From the NCBI RefSeq assembly GCF_030035675.1, contig NC_084499.1, positions 18,498,739 through 18,562,738 of the forward strand: 64,000 nt of DNA, given 5' to 3'. How positions within the stretch are numbered: position 1 is the stretch's first letter; each line of letters opens with the position of its first letter. Positions 53,537 to 64,000 of this stretch are shown one piece after another. Source of the DNA: Rhineura floridana. Its lineage: Eukaryota; Chordata; Lepidosauria; Squamata; Rhineuridae. The notes beneath the pieces were generated by a model, which was not told the origin of the DNA, did not search any database, and was given only the letters and a program-made list of their open reading frames with translations. The translations under genes were made by a program, and so were the position numbers.

Positions 53537-54178
53537 CATGGAAAGGGACGGCCTTCAAGTCGATCCCGACATGGCAACCCTACGAAGAGGGTTTTCATGG
53601 TAAGCGGCATTCAGAGACAGGGCTGTGGAGTCGGAAGCAATTTTGGGTGGAGTCGGAGTTGGTAGAAATGTACCGACTCTGGCTTCAAAATAAATTTTGA
53701 TTGACAAATTTTTTAAAATATCAATTCACAATGTCAGAGAAGCTTCCCATGAAGTCAGCTGTAGTTGAGCATTTCACCGTAACTCAAGATGGAAAACATT
53801 TTGCGTGTGAGTGTATGACACAGGACCCAGATGAAGACAAATGCTGTGATGCCAAGATCAGCGCATATTCAGGCAGCGATAAAAATGCTCCTAGGAGAGC
53901 TTCCAATTTAAAAAGACATTTACAGCCCTTTCCAGGGCTGTGGAGTTGGAAGCAATTTTGGGTGGAGTCGGAGTCGGACAGTAGAAAAATAGAGGAGTTG
54001 GGAGTTGGAGGTTTGGCGGACCGACTCCACAGCCCTGTTCAGAGATGGTTTACCATTGAGGCTGAGAGGCAGTGACTGGCCCAAGGTCCCCCACGGAGCT
54101 TCATGGCTGTGTGGGGATTCGAACCCTGGTCTCCCAGGTCGTAGCCCAACACTCTAACCACTACGCCACACTGGCCCA
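53537..54178 (-). repeat. Sauria-type SINE interrupted by a hAT element
   Basis: The tail half (53537-53609, GCCTTCAAGTCGATCCCGAC ... GGTTTTCATGGTAAGCGG) and the head half (54046-54178, TTTACCATTGAGGCTGAGAG ... CCACTACGCCACACTGGCC) are one SINE split cleanly by the element at 53618-54037. Confidence 0.88.
53618..54037 (+). mobile_element. Internally deleted hAT transposon with BED zinc-finger remnant
   Basis: The ends are CAGGGCTGTGGAGTCGG and CCGACTCCACAGCCCTG, with perfect 8-bp duplications TTCAGAGA at 53610-53617 and 54038-54045. The frame from 53731 reads EKLPMKSAVVEHFTVTQDGK, CECMTQDPDEDKC and RRASNLKRHLQ, a BED-type finger as at the start of hAT transposases. The catalytic part is missing. 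A second copy of the left end (CAGGGCTGTGGAGTTGG at about 53935) lies inside in direct orientation. Confidence 0.85.
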
Positions 54179-54359
54179 TAAAATCTAGCAATCTGTTCTC
54201 ACAGATGCTCATAAGCAGAACCAGAGCTCTCCCCACATGCGACTCCCAGCAACTGGTATTCAGAAGCATGCTCTCTTTATCTAAGAGGCAGTCTGTAGCC
54301 TCTCCGCTTTTGTTAATCCAACTGGAGGATTTTTTGGAGAAGAGAACAGAGGACACACA

Positions 54360-54425
54360 CTTCAGATGTTGGACTACAGCTCCCATCATCCCACACTATT
54401 GACCATGGCAGCTGGGGGAGTCAAG
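54360..54425. repeat. Half of a hAT-like palindromic MITE
   Basis: It has TTCAGATGTTGGACTACAGC, TCCCATCATCCCACACTATT and GACCATGGCAGCTGGG. Confidence 0.55.
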
Positions 54426-54790
54426 AGTTCAACCACAGCTGCAGCAATGCAGATATCCCACCCCTAATTAGGGGAGAGGATTAGTTGGCTTTGCAGACCT
54501 TCTTCTGAAGTAAATGGAGGTTAAAGCAAGAAATAAGACTTACCTGAGAAAACAACAGGTTTCCTCCCTTCTTCTCATCTCCCCCCAGCAGGCAAGAGGA
54601 TGGGTGCAAATGGGGAGAAGCTTTCCTCAGGACTTCAAGTGTCCATAAGTCCTCCTTGGGCAGAGAAGCAAATGCTGCCTTTTTTAAAAGAAATGCTTGC
54701 ATTCTTTTAGGTTATACAAGATGGATACAAGTGAATTTGACCTTTTTATTATTATTCCAGATGCAAAATCTGGGGTATTCCAAAATATAT

Positions 54791-54796
54791 TTTATT
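54791..54796 (-). promoter_or_regulatory. Candidate SURF4 polyadenylation signal
   Basis: AATAAA on the minus strand lies about 1.5 kb after the SURF4 stop codon. A second lies near 54745. The mammalian SURF4 3' UTR is also long. The 3' UTR contains a MITE (55195-55310) and otherwise unique sequence. Confidence 0.5.
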
Positions 54797-55194
54797 GAGG
54801 GGTGGATGGATGGAAAGGGGTCAGTTGGACAAGATGAAGCAGCACGCAAAGGATCTTTTTTGGAGCCTTTTAGCATACAGTATCTAGCTGAATATTCATC
54901 CTCTCTCAGTTCTGTAGCTCTTCACAGTTCTGAAAAGTATAAAAGTCCCAGCACTAAAAAGTCATGGTCACCCCATGGTCACCCTTTAGTGCTGGCTAAA
55001 TGAAAGCATTTAACCGAACCCATGAATTAACGCAATGGAGTTCACTATCAACAAAATGAGGCAAGGGCTGCTAGATAATTGGCTTTAAAAAAATTACAAA
55101 TTCATGGCCGTTTGCTAAAAAGAACCTCCATGGATAGAAGCAGTTTACCTCTGAATACTACATACCATCAGCTATTAGCTGTTCTTGTGACCTT

Positions 55195-55310
55195 CTGCAG
55201 CAGGACTCCAACTCCCATCAGCCCCAGCCAGCATGGCCAGTAGTTAGGAATGATGGGAGTTGTCACTGAAAACAATAGCTAGAGGGCCCCAGGAGCCTCT
55301 GGCTGTCCAC
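55195..55310. repeat. hAT-like palindromic MITE in the SURF4 3' UTR
   Basis: The arms GGACTCCAACTCCCATCAGC and GGAATGATGGGAGTTGTCAC flank CCAGCCAGCATGGCCAG. Confidence 0.65.
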
Positions 55311-56290
55311 TTGATGGACTTTTGCTGTAATTCAGCAAGCTTGTTCTTCATTTACACAAGGCTCACTTGGATCTGATGTGATGTCCAAAAGCAACAGCAG
55401 CACAAGATCTCTAGAATACGGGGTCTGCCCCTAAAATTACGTGTGTTCTTCCAAGTAAAGCAACAATGGCCCCTTAAGAGCTGACATCTGAAAAATCTGA
55501 GTTACCATGGGATGTTGCTCAAATTGCCTTCCCTTGAATTATTTTTTCATGAAACCCAAACGGTTTTCTCCTGCCTCTGCTTTTTTTTTTTGCGTTACAA
55601 GTAGTAATATGCCAGTAGAAAAAAAATTCCCTTAAGGGACCTAGCTGTTGCAGAATTTTCTCCTGCCTCTGTTTCAAGGGATTATCCTATTTGGGCGTTG
55701 TAATACTGGGGTGGGTGTGTCGGTTTTTTAAAAGTATAAAAAACCCTTTTCCAATGGTACAGAAGCTACACTAAGCTCTTACCACTTGTTGATTTGTCAG
55801 TTCTCAATCTGGGAGGCAACTTTTAATTACAAGAAGAACGTAAACAAAAAAAAAAGGGAACACCTTTCACACTGAAAGTATACAACGGCATCTGATCACA
55901 GTAGCTTTTTTTAAGAAAAAATGTGTTTAAAAAACCATCAAAAGGTGGCAGGTGCTATGCCCACATGTTGTTTGGCAAGCCACCTTCTGTATGTCCCAAT
56001 TTTAGGAAATTACAAAAAAAGAGGAGAGAGAACAACAGGAACTCAAGGCAAAGATGTTCCTTGATGAAGAATGATCTCGTATCCGATTATCAGTGCGGTC
56101 GTGAACTAAAACCAAAACTGGATTCTCAAAAATAAGATGTGTGCCTTTAAGTAGGGACCATTAGGCACCTATGTAAAATGCTGGCAGTTTTTTTTAAAAA
56201 AAAATTCCCCCCACTGAACCCATGTTGAAGGTCAGTCCCCAGACTCTGAGACAATGCGGGTTGTTTTAAATCCTGCCCTTCTCCCTCTTT

Positions 56291-64000
<7,710 letters not shown>

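Noticed and set aside
53731-53930. BED zinc-finger frame as a possible host gene
   Set aside because: It lies inside a hAT element with clear ends and target duplications, so it is a transposase remnant.

Overview
This is vertebrate nuclear DNA, and the organism is almost certainly a squamate reptile. Six multi-exon genes with GT-AG introns form the complete Surfeit housekeeping cluster. The repeat background is a squamate set: BovB (RTE) LINE 3' ends, Sauria-type SINEs that share the BovB tail, L2 and CR1 LINEs with long open frames, and many small hAT-like palindromic elements.

Layout. 1-6774: repeats, plus one CpG-rich promoter-like island near 2.85-3.1 kb with three RFX X-box motifs that fits none of the six genes. 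6775-14.9 kb: SURF6 (minus). 16.2-26 kb: MED22/SURF5 (minus). 26.16-32.2 kb: RPL7A (plus), head to head with MED22 and carrying four C/D-box snoRNAs in its introns. 32.67-41.7 kb: SURF1 (minus). 42.17-47.56 kb: SURF2 (plus), sharing a 457-bp bidirectional promoter with SURF1. 47.6-54.8 kb: repeats, dominated by a nearly full-length CR1 LINE inside an older hAT element. 54.8-64 kb: SURF4 (minus), whose first coding exon lies beyond the right edge.

Every exon of SURF6, MED22, RPL7A, SURF1 and SURF2, and the five SURF4 exons present, could be joined in phase. The predicted proteins have 377, 203, 266, 314 and 258 residues, plus 268 - 16 or so visible for SURF4. All look intact. The genes are not a pathway. 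They serve ribosome biogenesis (SURF6, RPL7A, SURF2, snoRNAs), transcription (MED22), cytochrome oxidase assembly (SURF1) and ER export (SURF4). They are linked by shared promoters and tight spacing.

The most striking unexplained structure is in the CR1 LINE. Its ORF1 ends with the heptamer T TTA AAC directly before the stop codon. Six bases later a potential G-rich stem begins, and the ORF2 frame lies exactly at -1. ORF2 has no methionine until after the start of its endonuclease domain. This is a candidate -1 ribosomal frameshift signal joining ORF1 to ORF2. Other notable points are a second SNORD24 copy in RPL7A, a conserved 140-residue MED22 readthrough isoform, and several dated nestings of transposons with perfect target-site duplications.
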